Source: Diaporthe sp. PMI_573 (lineage: Eukaryota; Ascomycota; Sordariomycetes; Diaporthales; Diaporthaceae). Taken from it: a stretch of DNA of 64,000 nucleotides. The stretch is taken from assembly GCA_021399435.1 (NCBI GenBank), contig JAJTUP010000052.1, positions 372,001 to 436,000 on the forward strand, written 5' to 3'. Numbering within the stretch: position 1 is the stretch's first letter; every line of letters starts with the position of its first letter. The position numbers were made by a program, and so were the translations under genes. This document shows positions 9,987 to 20,466 of the stretch, in pieces. The notes beneath the pieces are model-generated. The model was given only the letters and a program-made list of their open reading frames with translations. It ran no database searches and was not told where the DNA came from.

Positions 9987-10337
9987 GTAGAAAGGGGGGA
10001 GAGATATGTACGGAAGCATTATCCCTCATCTTCCGCAAGCCCAAAGGGAACTATTTGCTTCCTCAAGGCGTCGGAGAAGTATTCCTTGGAAAGCTGAGTC
10101 TTTCCTCGCAGATAGCAGGTGAAAGCGAGTTTGGGGATGTACTCCAATAATCCGCACTTTCGGGGTCCATGGGTGCTCCTGATTTTCGTCGCTACCAAAG
10201 GACCAACTTCAGTCTTCTTTATATATACACGGTTAGATCCTGTTATTTTTTGACGAGCGAGCCGAAAATAGGTTACGGCTGATCCGCTACAATATCTCCC
10301 TACGTTCTGCGATCATCAGGGGGGAGAGTCAAGTAGT
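9987..10337. other. No recognisable gene
   Basis: Right flank of the hAT element. A TATA-like run (TATATATACACG) occurs near 10222, but no gene can be tied to it. Confidence 0.4.
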
Positions 10338-10769
10338 GTGGACTATGATAGTACGTCCAAGGAATTGCAGGAGTGGAAAGATGACCTTGAGGATGCTCTC
10401 TCCATTCATTCTTGGGTGGAAGGGAGTTCTGCTCATGCCTCAAACGCGGTTGTTACGAACCGATCAGGTTTACGTGACACTGTTTTCTTTCCGGCCACAT
10501 TGCTACTCTGCGAATGGCATTTCACTGTGATAATTCATCTTCAAGAGGCCACCCAGACCAACGAAACCCACATCGAGGTATCCTGGGACAACTTGTCAGA
10601 GAACATCAGTGCCATAAGTGAGATGTTCGATGTGATGGACAAACATCCTTCAGCTCCGAAAGGCATGCTCATAATGCTGCAGCCTTATCTCACAATCGCA
10701 TCAACGCTGCCACAGTTTACTGCCGACAGCAGTATGTGGCTGGGGCCAATGTGCATCCCCCTTCCTTAG
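10338..10769 (+). CDS. Open frame of unknown function (fragment?)
   Basis: There are 143 open codons, but the first is GTG and no upstream exon is evident. The first in-frame ATG lies about two thirds along. The frame has an acidic start (TSKELQEWKDDLEDAL) and a middle segment compatible with a folded protein. A second frame overlapping the 3' end also reads protein-like (RINAATVYCRQQYVAG), so a frameshift near 10690 is possible. No domain was recognised. It could be a piece of a decayed gene or of a transposon. Confidence 0.25.
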   Translation: MDYDSTSKELQEWKDDLEDALSIHSWVEGSSAHASNAVVTNRSGLRDTVFFPATLLLCEWHFTVIIHLQEATQTNETHIEVSWDNLSENISAISEMFDVMDKHPSAPKGMLIMLQPYLTIASTLPQFTADSSMWLGPMCIPLP

Positions 10770-10783
10770 ACCGTAGTGATTTC

Positions 10784-11484
10784 CTAGCTCGTCCTACTCC
10801 TGGTTAGTGGCATGCGTGCGCGCACTAATGATGTTTCTCGAGACATTGGCTTGTCTGTGGCTCCGACTGCAATGATACAGTCCAGCGAATCTTGGAGATT
10901 CTCTTGCGCATCGAACCTCTCTCTCATATGATATTGGCGGCTTTTCATTGCTATACATATCTGTTCACACTTTTCGCCCGACCAAACGTTAGCTTCTCTC
11001 CGCGCAATGTCGAAGATTGTAGCCGAGCCCTTTATATACAAAGACAGTTTTGCACTTTTTTGAAAGTAACGTATTGGCCATTCCAGCAAAAATCCAAGAT
11101 GAACTCTTTTTCTTTCGAGGCCGTGACAGAGGGTACTTTGATATCAGGTTCAATTATACTGCCACTAAGACATTCTCAGTCCACATGCTTTCAAACTGCC
11201 ACTAGGCCTTGCACAAAAGTGTAGACAAATTTATCGACTGCTGGCTCGATCTTGCCAGAGAAGAACCATTCCAAATTAATGGTACACGATGCTCCACGGC
11301 CACAATCGAATCTGCGCAGTCCATAAGAAGTAGGGGGAGTGCTCCAGGAGATCTGGGTTGGTGGAACTCTGATCCAGGTGTCCTCGATTTCAATCATACA
11401 TGGGAGTTTGACAGGCATCCATGGGCGCTCGTAGACCACGAAGGCGACAAAAGCAAGTGTTTGGTTCTGATCAGACACAGGCAC
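10784..11484 (-). pseudogene. Degraded gene of unknown function
   Basis: Three minus-strand coding stretches follow one another. They are 11484-11191 (starting PVSDQNQTLAFVAFVVY), about 11150-11060 (VTASKEKEFILDFCWNGQY) and 11060-10784 (SAKLSLYIKGSATIFDI). The second changes frame into the third at an A-rich run near 11060. A small intron with a CTGAG branch-like site could link the first two. The parts together would make about 220 residues. No known domain was identified. A single decayed gene is more likely than three separate ones. Confidence 0.3.
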
Positions 11485-11822
11485 TGTTTTTCAAGTTATA
11501 ATAAAAGAAGAATGAGGTGAATTGTTGCTTCTGCTTTCTAGAGTAGCGGAAGCTTGTCAGGTACTTATAGTACCGACGGCCAAGAAAAATCATCGCGCTA
11601 AGCTACGACGCCATCTGCCCGATTGCCGTCGATGGTTGATCCCCCTGACACGCCTTCTCTTCCCACTCCTGGCCCGGTGAGCGGTGTGGATGACGGCCAC
11701 GGCTGGGTGTGCACTGCCCAGGTCAGACCAGGAAGGTTTGTGAGGTAACAGGTGCGATATATTGCTAGAGAGGGACAGGGACGTCGATGCCCAAGCTATT
11801 GAGGTTGGTGGTGATGATCCGG
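11485..11822. other. No recognisable gene
   Basis: Short frames only. The region sits between two minus-strand genes and may hold the 3' untranslated region of the membrane protein. Confidence 0.4.
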
Positions 11823-12173
11823 CTAATGTAGTGCCGTTCCGGGGCTCTTCGCTGGGCCATGGGAATGGAGAACCAAGAGAAAGAGTCCAGTAAGTAATAG
11901 AATGAAGGCAGCGATGTATGTAATGATGAATATGTAATGACGCGATTTCCACTGCTCACGGGTTCGCCAAAAGTGGATTACGATGGCAGCAGCCACAGTA
12001 TGGATAATGCCGGATAGTGCGTAGAGAACGAGCGTAGTGGGATCAGTCTTATAGTTTTTGGAGACTGCAACTGCAAACAGCGACCAATATGAAACAGGTG
12101 GGACAAGGTAAAGAAGCTTCCTAAGCTTATTTGTTTGGGTGGAATGAGAAGATGCTTCATCAGTCTGCGGCAT
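11823..12173 (-). CDS. Small multi-pass membrane protein, unknown function
   Basis: The frame encodes 116 residues from a genuine ATG (12171-12173). Three hydrophobic segments are visible: YLVPPVSYWSLFAVAV (about 22-37), TLVLYALSGIIHTVAAAIVI (about 47-66) and IFIITYIAAFILLLTGLFLL (about 81-100). They are separated by short charged loops, as in a small integral membrane protein. A TATA-like element (minus strand, at 12272-12276) lies about 100 bp upstream. I do not recognise a family. The frame is unbroken, so it may be functional. Confidence 0.5.
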   Translation of the reverse strand: MPQTDEASSHSTQTNKLRKLLYLVPPVSYWSLFAVAVSKNYKTDPTTLVLYALSGIIHTVAAAIVIHFWRTREQWKSRHYIFIITYIAAFILLLTGLFLLVLHSHGPAKSPGTALH

Positions 12174-12271
12174 GGTGGGTGAATGCTATTGAACAAAGGA
12201 TGATGGGGTAAAGATTTGAGTATATGGTGGAATGAGGAGGGCGGTTGTGGATGGGCAAGAGATGTCGCTCT

Positions 12272-12988
12272 TTATAGGATATGCCCTGTATACGTTTCCT
12301 GAGAGGGCGCGCGGAACATACTCAGTGATTGGCGTGATCCCGCCCGATTCCTCGCGTTTTTCAATCGAGCCGCCCGCGAAGCCATCTCGGCCAATGAGAA
12401 GGGAAGATGTATTTTTGAAGGCTGGGACAAGAGCGGCCATGGACCAGCCAGCTCACTCCACCGTTTTGCTAGGCGCTTCCGCTCGATCAAGGTGCGCCTA
12501 GACGATGAAGTGGAAAGGGTTTCCTGGGCTTTCAGGTAAATGTCGAGAGCAATACTAGCATTCCGATATCCACTGCGGCGGTGAAGACGACCAGCTTGCC
12601 TGTCTAGAGCCACACGATTCTCAAGCAACCTTATCACGCGGACGAGTTGTACATAAGCTAGCCTCGAAAGTAGCCTTGTATCATAGTTCCCGGCCGTAAT
12701 CACGCGATCTAGGGCCCTAAAAACAGAATTAAATCGCCAGTCGGTGCTTAGAACGTCGCCTGGCAGGGTAGTCTCGCCGAGAAGGATGGACCAAGGTCTA
12801 AGTACAGATTCGAAATTCTGAGTAAAGTAGGTAAAAACGTCTTGATGGACGAGGCGTGTATAGAGTGTATTCAATAACCCCCCGTGCAGACTTGCCTCCA
12901 CTCGCTTCCCGGGTTTAGGTATCGTGCGAGGCTGCCTGTCGTCGCTTGGATCCAGGTCCATCGGAACATCATAGGCATCGAATATCAT
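12272..12988 (-). CDS. Hypothetical fungal protein, 238 residues
   Basis: The ATG at 12986-12988 opens a 238-codon frame. The first 180 residues look like a helical domain (TLYTRLVHQDVFTYFTQ, SRLAYVQLVRVIRLLENR, ALDIYLKAQETL) ending in ERKRLAKRWSELAGPWPLL. I have no named family for it. The last 55 codons are different in character, Ser/Arg/Ala-rich, and overlap the promoter region of the neighbouring small membrane protein. The native C-terminus may therefore have been replaced near 12430. No signal peptide or membrane helix is seen. Confidence 0.45.
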   Translation of the reverse strand: MIFDAYDVPMDLDPSDDRQPRTIPKPGKRVEASLHGGLLNTLYTRLVHQDVFTYFTQNFESVLRPWSILLGETTLPGDVLSTDWRFNSVFRALDRVITAGNYDTRLLSRLAYVQLVRVIRLLENRVALDRQAGRLHRRSGYRNASIALDIYLKAQETLSTSSSRRTLIERKRLAKRWSELAGPWPLLSQPSKIHLPFSLAEMASRAARLKNARNRAGSRQSLSMFRAPSQETYTGHIL

Positions 12989-13699
12989 GGCTTGGAAACG
13001 AATCGTCGAGATACGGTGCTGTTATATTTCGTTGTATGACACACGTGCGTGGATTTGTTTTAATGTGCTTGTCCGAGGGATGGGTCTAGGCTCGGTTCTT
13101 ATACCTCGAGCGAATGAGACGGGCGAGATGCGCCAGGTTCCAGGTCGCGGGCAGCCTGAGCCTGGGTTTCGACTCAGGTTCGTACCTAAAAAAATCTGTG
13201 ATCTTGTACGGTATGTACGATTTGAATTCATGTCGTTGTTTTCTATTAGTCGTACCTACAAACTAAAAAAACGTACTTCTGTTGATTATACAGTTGGGTG
13301 GCGTATAGTACAGTATAATGTTTGCCAGGTTATTCAAAGTGTGTACATGTAATATATGTTACAAGTACTTAGCTCAATTCTGGCAAAGTACCGAGCTCTG
13401 CCCATGCTGCACTTAGAGCATTGCAAAGGTTGGTGAAAACAGATCTTCTAAGGGACCATGACCAAAAATATTGTGGTAAAGTACAATACAGTACAGACAC
13501 CATACCATGTACGAAGGGCTTTCTTTGTCTTTATGTTGAAATCGGGGCTAGTACAAACAAGGACTGTAGTTTGCCTAAATACCAATTAGGCGACTGTAGT
13601 GACTTTTATGATTCTGTCATTTGACAATCTTGACCGTGGTGAACATGAACTCTCCTGTAGGTACACCTCTATGAGCAATACCCACCATACATTTTAATT
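12989..13699. other. AT-rich intergenic stretch
   Basis: No gene is visible. The stretch contains several TACAGTA/GTACTGT motifs (near 13308-13316 and 13485-13500) like those at 5135 and 49985-50040. Confidence 0.45.
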
Positions 13700-14060
13700 C
13701 TTTTCCGGCCAAATTGGCTTTAGCGGAGTGCAACAAAACAAGTCCTGATCGAGCTCTTCAACGACCTTGTGAAGAAAAGTAAACCTGTCAAGATATTTAT
13801 TGCGACTAAGTCTGGAATTGGTACAGCCGAATCTCTAATTCGGCATTCCTCTATCTCGATACAACAACACAACGCTGGAGACATAGAGACCTTCGTCCGA
13901 ACAAAGCTTTCGAATCACGAAATATGGAATTCGACAGACAGGCAGGAGGAAATAATCTCCATCTTGCTGGAGAAAAGTCAAAACAACTTTTTATATGCCT
14001 CGCTGCAGGTTCAACGCCTCCGGGACTTTTGGGTTGAAGGTGATTTTCTCCGAGACGGTG
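13700..14060 (+). pseudogene. NACHT-domain (NLR-like) NTPase fragment
   Basis: The sequence matches the middle of the NACHT NTPase domain used by fungal STAND/NLR proteins, which sense non-self or trigger cell death. A Walker B-like ALAECNK lies near 13717. After a one-base frame change come LIELFNDLVKKSKPVKIFIA (arm of the fold), then AGDIETFVRTKL, then NFLYASLQVQRLRD. The Walker A loop, the effector domain and the repeat domain are absent. The Walker B position reads ALAE where family members usually have ALDE. This is clearly a relic. Confidence 0.65.
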
Positions 14061-14639
14061 GAGCGAGACAGACGCAGCTCACTGTACGCATATCGACGGT
14101 CTGAATTGGTGAGCGTGTGGATATCGACACATCTCAGAACTTCTAGCACAAGCGTCGTACAACATGTCGCAGAGGATACTATTGCAGAATTGCCGCAGAC
14201 CCGGGCCATGTTGTCCGGTTCAGAAAAGGCAGCAACGGTCCTGATATTCTACTAGTTCGGTTATGGGACGAAGGGCACAAGGCAGTGTATTTCCCTGGTT
14301 CCCACCGATCTCGCCGAAAAGCGGACTACCATTTGCAAGCAACGCATGCTATGGGTGGACTGCTAAATGGCCTCTCTTGATTATACACCTTTTGTATAAT
14401 AGGCCAGATCATGTTTTTGAACTCACGGGTGTCCAATATTGGTTCAAAAGGCTCGATGTCTAAAAGCAATAGCAGCACCAAATTTGCTTGCGATTTCTCC
14501 GCATGCCCTGATTCGGGCACTCTAGCTTCAAACATCCTTTCCGCTATAGAGGATATTGAAACTTACAATCTTCGAGATGGAGGAAGCCTTGCAAGAGCCA
14601 AAAGTGCCTACTTCCGGAGATGAGAAACCGGAACTTTGG
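14061..14639. other. No recognisable gene
   Basis: Short frames in several directions lie between the NACHT relic and the hAT fragment. No domain or repeat was identified. Confidence 0.35.
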
Positions 14640-15184
14640 GGAATGCACTATGCCGTATACTCTATACGCTCGAGGAATACTGCGAGCAGTCACGATACGA
14701 GCCATCAAGCCGGTTATCGACGCCTACGCCTACTCCAGCGAGGATGAGGTCTTCTGCGACTCCTGAGTCCCTGAGGGACGAGTACGAGGCGTGGCAACAA
14801 AGCTGGGTTCCAACAGACACCGATATTCGAGACCCCAGCGCATATTGGCAGGATAACCGAGCTCAGTATCCCCGCCTCTCTCGAATGGCTCTTGATTTCC
14901 TCACGATCCAGCCGATGTCAGCCGAGTGCGAGAGGCTCTTTTCTGCCGCAGGTCGATTGGTGACTCCCCTGCGCAGCCGCCTCGAAGTCGATATAATCGG
15001 GATGTGTCTAGTGCTGCGTTCGTGGCTACAAGCCAAGATAATCGACGACCTGGATCCTCTGTTCGTTCCCACGCAAATCGAGGTCGAGAGCAGCGCCAGA
15101 AGCGAGGCAGGCGCAAGAGAGTCAATGGCGTCATTTCTCGGCCGAGCGAGAGAGCTGGCAGAAGAGGAGAATGGGTGGGAATAA
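14640..15184 (+). mobile_element. hAT transposase C-terminal fragment
   Basis: The frame ends with the hAT dimerisation domain: DPSAYWQDNRAQYPRLSRMA, then FLTIQPMSAECERLFSAAGR, then GMCLVLRSWLQAKI. The same motif appears in the hAT elements at 3443-3724 and 60197-60398, but the sequence is diverged, so this is another family member. The zinc finger and catalytic core are missing upstream. The C-terminal tail is acidic and ends at a TAA (15182-15184). Confidence 0.8.
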
Positions 15185-15816
15185 CTGGTGGAGCATGTCG
15201 CGAATATCTCGTCAACTAGGCCAACTGTGACAGGACAAGAGCACGAACGAGGTCGAGTGTGGCTTGGGTAAAGTGATTGTTTACGAGTAAAGAAAGAGAC
15301 GCCTAAGGAAAACTCCGACTTAAGCTATTTACACAATATTCATAAAGTGAGACTATTCATAAAGTGAGACTATTCATAAAGTATGAAAGTCACATGATCG
15401 TTCCCTCACACCAACTCAACGTCAATCCATTCAACGAAAGCGTTCAGTTGATCAACTCAACGAGAGGTCGGCTATTACTAAGCCAATTCACTCAATATAG
15501 GTCGCCCGTTGAGTTGGTTGAGTTGTTTGGGTCTCTGGCTTCCATGGGAAGTCTTTCCATGGGTCTTTGGCTTCCTCTTGGAATTGTGGATCTGTCGAAG
15601 CCCCAGAGGAAGAGTCCGCAGCAAGCTGCAGGTCGAGATTCGCGGCCTGGGCCATCCTTGCGTAAGGATTATGTGGACTGTCGATGACGAAGTGGTTCGC
15701 GAATAGCGTGTCTCGTCCCAAAACGCGAAGCGTCCACAGCCGCTTGCATGGTCCATTGAAGTGATGTTTTGGGGTTAGCTAGTTCCGGATATGTCATAGC
15801 TTTGTTATGGTAGACC
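15185..15816. repeat. Transposon-flank-like region with short repeats
   Basis: A 17-bp unit (TATTCATAAAGTGAGAC) is repeated 2.7 times at 15337-15382. It is followed by clustered TCAACTCAACG / CGTTGAGTTGGTTGAGTTG motifs in both orientations (15412-15527), like the subterminal region of a DNA transposon. A minus-strand open frame (15488-15721) looks protein-like but has no known domain. Confidence 0.4.
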
Positions 15817-15960
15817 AGGGGGTCACCCTTCAATCACGTGTCAACGGGCGTTGATTGAATTGAAGTGGGGCCAATCTGAGATTGAAGTGATTGAATTGAT
15901 GCACGGACCATCAATTCAATCTAGATTGAAGACATTGACGTTGACGTTGAATTGATCGCC
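15817..15960. repeat. Cluster of TTGAATTGA motifs (possible element end)
   Basis: Beginning at CAGGGGGTCACCC (15817), the motif ATTGAATTGA and its complement TCAATTCAAT occur about six times in 140 bp, in alternating orientation, with a TTGACGTTGACGTTGAATTG run. A CAGGG-type end followed by dense subterminal repeats suggests the left end of a hAT-like element. No matching right end was found. Confidence 0.35.
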
Positions 15961-17137
15961 AGCCTGACCGGATGCAGGATCCAGCCTTGGGTAGTGCATC
16001 GCTGCCTGCCTTCGCTGTGTTAGCTTGTTGGCCACAATTCATCAGAGTTCCAGGCTGACCTGCACGTCTGGCTACTGCGTCGAAGGAGGGCACTAAATTT
16101 GGATCGACCCTTCTTCCATTCAGTTGGCTAACTGAGATGGGCTGTGTGCGGGGTAGCTGGCTGGCCGCTGCCACCACATGCGCATGTGCGTCAAAGCCCC
16201 CAGCAAGGTGCGCCGACACCCTCATGCGGCAGGTCACACCAGTGCCACGCCATCCATTCCTGCTGGTGCTCATACAGCAAGGCAACGGCATGATGGGTCG
16301 TTGGAGATTGTGGCTCGGCAGAGCGATGGAGAGACTGGCTAACAAGAAGGTTGTTGGTGCCAAGACCAGGACCCCACTACGGGACGCCCCGTGGTGGGTT
16401 CGCATCAACCCATGTCAAGGAAAATCCATCCTGGTTTCCAATCATGGCATAAGCGAGGCAGCATGCTTGCGTGAATGTCGCGTGAAGCGCGTGGATTTAT
16501 GGGGCGTCATCCTCTCCAAGCCTGATGAACATTCACTGCTTCCAGTCAAGCCTGCAGGTGTGAATGAGTCAACGATCCTGTTTAGGAACTGGTTCAAGGC
16601 CTTGTGTCACGCAGGATGGAGGGTGGCTCTTCTTGATTGGCGATGATGGACTGTCTGCGGGGTAGCTGGTCGGCTGATCCTGACCAGCCCCGCCCCAGGG
16701 CAGCATCCAGCATGAAGCGCACGACGCATCTCCAATTGGCCCTCCCTACGTGAACGTTACGTGCACGAGCGGATGAACTTGCATATACCGTGGCTGAGTT
16801 GCCCCATGAACAGCCGGTTGGTACTGGGTGAGAGAGGGACACTTGTTCCAGCATGTTCGGAACAAGACCTTCTGCTCCTACGCGTCCACCGACAGCCTTG
16901 TCTCGCCGAGAGTGGGTTTCACAAGTCTCCCTGATGGCCGCATCACGGCGCCGCCGCTGGATAGATGCAAGCTGATTGGATATCTCCTACTGAACCTGCT
17001 TATGTGCCCTGTCTCTGAAGATGACTTTCATGTCGACGAACTGGAGGATGTTTTCGAGGGGCAAACCTCCCGCATTTGTAGCGGCTTGGTATGTACCAGT
17101 TACAAGGACGTCTCAACCACAGATAGTCGGACTGAAT
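15961..17137. other. No convincing gene
   Basis: Long frames exist on both strands (15911-16408 minus, 16137-16646 plus) but overlap each other and show no domain. A short direct repeat with the core TGCGGGGTAGCTGG occurs near 16147 and 16658. A further plus frame at 16828-17145 starts with GTG and is unassigned. Confidence 0.4.
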
Positions 17138-17250
17138 ATATATAAATATTGGCTCATCTTACCCGATCATATCAGTCCGAAGCCTTAACAAGGACTCGAT
17201 TTTCAGACGCCGAACCAGCCAAGCAGAAGCATCGCCCAATTCCTGGAATA

Positions 17251-17400
17251 ATGGCTGTTTCCGAGTTTACGCCTCCCGTCAATGGCTGCGAGTGGATCAC
17301 GAAGTACCGCAAGGATGGATCGTCATACAGGGCGAAGATCTCAGACTGCGGACAGACGGACTGCAAATGGTCCAGCAGCTATATCCCGCAACAGCAATGA
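17251..17400 (+). CDS. Candidate 49-residue small protein
   Basis: An ATG in good context (ATAATGG) opens 49 codons ending in TGA at 17398-17400. A TATA element (ATATATATAAAT, about 17136-17147) lies about 105 bp upstream, a normal distance for a fungal promoter. The peptide is hydrophilic with three cysteines (NGCEWITKYR, KISDCGQTDCKW). There is no signal peptide and no known family. A plausible intron (GTAAGC donor, CCTAAC branch) begins just after the stop but in another frame, so a longer spliced protein cannot be excluded. Confidence 0.35.
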   Translation: MAVSEFTPPVNGCEWITKYRKDGSSYRAKISDCGQTDCKWSSSYIPQQQ

Positions 17401-17596
17401 AAGTGTAAGCAAGATTGCTCGTGCCTCGATTGACAACCTGTGCCCTAACATTTCAAGGCGCATGGAGAAAGCATGTTGCTGGGCAGGCAAAGCAGGAGGA
17501 GCGAAGCAATGAGCAAGGGCCTGACGGGAGACAGGGAAGGGATGGGCCTGCTCTTGGTGCAATTAGTTAGGCCCAACTGAATTCAACATTCCTCAT

Positions 17597-18476
17597 TTAT
17601 GCTTTCATCAAAGCAGCTCGTATCTTCGAGAGGCTGTACAGATCGTTCTCTCGCATTGCATGGTCTTGGCCGTCCAGTGTCCACCCATCGGTTCCTGCCT
17701 TCGAACCCAGTTCGTCCCCTTCTCGTTTGCATGAGTCAAAGTCTATAATGACAGGATTATCTCCATCCATCATGATGTTCGATGGGTTGAGATCGTTGTG
17801 CACAAGTCCCAACTTATGCATGTGACGAACACCAGCTTCAATCCCACACAAGCAATGTCCCCTGTCAAAAGGCGTCCCGTCCTTTAACATCTGCGAGAGG
17901 GTGATGGAGTACCTGGCAAAGGCGAGTCCTCTTATCCTGCCCTCCTTAACGATACAACCCAGGTATAGTGCGATGTTGGGATGAGGGTATCTTTTCAAGA
18001 CTTCGCACGCCTCCACCTCAGATAAAATCTGGTTGCCACAATCAAGATCGTCGAGTCCATAGTACAGAAGTCTGGGTCGCTTAAGGTAGGAGGTGGGAGG
18101 TAGAGGGTCCGGAGCTCGAGTGAACTTGGGATTAGCCAAAGGCCAGATTTGGTCCGCAGGAATTCTGGTGGTGTTTAGCCCGTTGACGTCAACGATAGAG
18201 ACTTGGGTCATCCGCTGATTGGTCTTTGCGTAGAAGTATTCGTCATCGGCATCTCGCAGGATGATTTTGGTGTGGTCAAAAATGAGGTCGTCATCCTCTT
18301 CGACAAAGATTTCGCCATGTTCGCAAATTTCCATCACTGTCCATGTTAGACTGATACAAGCACTAACATTATCGAATCAAATAAGGAGTAGAATTACCTT
18401 GCTTGGTTATGAGGGGTGACTGCAATGTTGTATCAGGGATCGTGGGAGAGAAAGTTTTCTGAGAGATAGGAGGCAT
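17597..18476 (-). CDS. Protein-kinase-like protein, two exons
   Basis: Exon 1 is 18476-18398 (ATG at 18474-18476, 26 codons plus one base). The intron is 18397-18337 (61 nt: GTAATT donor, TCTAAC branch, GACAG acceptor). Exon 2 runs 18336-17597. The 272-residue product has a kinase C-lobe: an alpha-C-like SEVEACEVLKRYPHPNIA, the catalytic loop HNDLNPSNIM (H206, D208, N213) and IIDFDSC (225-227) in place of DFG. The usual HRD arginine is asparagine and the DFG glycine is aspartate. No glycine-rich loop is evident. Similar small kinase-like proteins are common in moulds. Reduced or absent kinase activity is plausible. The first exon was found from the splice signals and frame continuity. Confidence 0.75.
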
Positions 18477-19229
18477 GGATGGGTGGAAGAAATGTTTTTT
18501 GTTGTGTGCATTCGCGGAGTTGAGGAATTATCCGCTCCGCCAGTCGCTCAGTCCGCCGCCATAGTGAAGAGCACGTGCAAACCTCAGCCGCTACCTGCTT
18601 ATTACCATTGCTGGGCTGGTTGTCAGCTGTGGCGCTGCACGAGAACCGCAACATTGCGCAGCGATCTACGGCGCCTCATTCGCCACGCCGCAGACTTACA
18701 ATTCCATCAGCTAACGAGGGGTGCGGTCAGGCATTCATAGAAAGATGAGAGCAGAGTCGAAAGGCGGCAGTCACCACGCAATAAATTCATTCTGTGTAAT
18801 GGAAAAAATCCTATCTATCCGTCCGCCAACTTCCGGCCTTTCCTCCTCTTTGCTACCCCACTGAAGGAGGCGTCTGGAGTGACGGCTTGCTGCTCGCCAG
18901 CAGAAGCGGAGCAGGCACCCGACTGCATCAGGTTTCCTAAGCTCTGGGAAAGCCCTATCACCTCAGCAAGTGGTAGGACATCAAAGTCCAGGTTTGACGG
19001 CAACTGATCGATGGCAGAGCAGATGTTTGGACGCTACGCACCGGCGGGGAACCCCGTTGGCTGGGCGGCGGGCCAGAATTGTCAGAGGGGTGGGGTCAGG
19101 CGGCTGCGGAGCGCGGATTTCAGCAGAGTGGCGGGGTGGGCTCGGCGGCGGAGCGAGGCGTGCTCCGGGAGTCGTCACAGCAACACTGGTAGTGCGGTTT
19201 TCTGTGTTGTGGGCACGATCAAGATGACG
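18477..19229. other. No clear gene
   Basis: A 62-codon minus frame (18815-19003) ends in a basic KRRKGRKLADG tail and could be the last exon of an unidentified gene. The remainder is GC-rich without recognisable coding sequence. Confidence 0.35.
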
Positions 19230-19246
19230 GTCAATTGAATCCTATG

Positions 19247-19640
19247 CTATCCAGCCGCAAACCAGTCGAGCAGGAGCAGTTGATTCATCTTCGGATCGAA
19301 TAACGTATGTAGATTGCCGAGAAGGGTTTGATCGCGAGGGTTCGTTGGATCGGCACGAAGCATATCAAGTAGGTTCCGTTCTGTGCCTCCACTGCCAGCG
19401 ACTGGGCCTGCACACTGCCCAGGAGGTGCCTGATAAGTTAGTAGGAGTTTCGAACGACTAGGAGAGAGGCACGGAGAGATAGATATCACAAACCGGAACC
19501 TTGTGCTCTTTTTTCAGATGTCGGACAATGCTTCCGCCGGTTGAAGCGATGAAGACGTAATGTGTAGTCTTCGGCTTCAGCACCAAGAGGAAGTTAGGGA
19601 CTCCGAAAGCGAGTGATATTGATGGGTGCAGCGGGACCTT
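19247..19640 (-). mobile_element. hAT transposase N-terminal fragment
   Basis: On the minus strand a BED-finger-like segment ([20 protein letters not shown]) is joined across a 64-nt intron (19493-19430: GTTTGT donor, CTACTAAC branch, ATCAG acceptor) to a segment ending in [20 protein letters not shown] and a stop. In fungal hAT transposases the finger is followed by a F+++LL+WIV segment of this kind, so the order fits. Everything after this point is missing. It is a fragment of yet another hAT copy, orientation opposite to the 14.6 kb one. Confidence 0.5.
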
Positions 19641-19890
19641 ACTCGTTGTCGCTCTTGCGAATTAGAATTAAGATATTTTTATTGCTTTCGGCTTGTGGTA
19701 TTCGTTGTCGTTATCCGCGAGTCCGTATGGCTAATAATACCGGTAACTGGAAACCTGCTAGTCCATGAAGTGTATTTTGATGATAGGCCTGCGCCGCCGG
19801 GACGTCTGCAACACGTTGCCCGTTGATTTCAATTGTATTACTGACTTATTAACTCCTCAGTACCCGATTTCCGATCAAAAAACGGCCTCT

Positions 19891-20290
19891 TCAGAAGCAG
19901 TGGTGGTAAACGCGTGTTTGATTGAAACCATACAGCATCTGGTTGGCTGAGCACTTTGTGGATCGGTTGTATGCGTTGTTGAGGTTGAACTGCAAGGCTG
20001 GTATTAGATCTGTCCACTCACGGTCCGGGTTAGAGGTGGCTCCCATCCGGATTGCCATTTCAATGGTTCTATTCTCGACCTCAGACTGGCCGTCGGTTTG
20101 CGGGTGCCAGGTGGAGAAGAGGAGTTTCGAGTCCAGGTTTCTGTTGTAATGTATTCCCTGAGACCGGACGACTCCAGACATTCCTCGAAGCAGCGGATAA
20201 TAGCAAGTAACTCTTTATCATATACCTCATAGTTACATTCTGTCGAGGAGTGGTGCAAAAGGCCAGGGAATCACTGGGCAAGGCTCAACA
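19891..20290 (-). mobile_element. Ty3/gypsy retrotransposon remnant
   Basis: The minus strand carries a piece of retroelement RNase H ([20 protein letters not shown], about 20240-20180). It is followed almost directly by the C-terminal part of integrase ([20 protein letters not shown], then FNLNNAYNRSTKCSANQMLY, 20110-19905). In an intact gypsy element these are separated by about 250 residues including the zinc-binding and DDE core, so an internal deletion has joined them. The reading frame changes between the two. No LTRs were found nearby. Confidence 0.8.
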
Positions 20291-20466
20291 GCATATAAAC
20301 AACAGGAGGGGTAATATAGAGGAGATTGTCTTCGATTAGCTGCCGCCTAACACTGCCGCAAATATCTGTGACTAAATCGATAGGCCTCCTGGCCGTTAAT
20401 ATTTAAATCCTTAACTTCCGTGTTGTCCACCTCGCTCATTTAACAAGAAGCGCCGGGCCATACCTA

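Noticed and set aside
15911..16646. Two long overlapping frames on opposite strands
   Set aside because: No domain, no splice signals and mutual overlap; both look like chance frames in GC-rich DNA.
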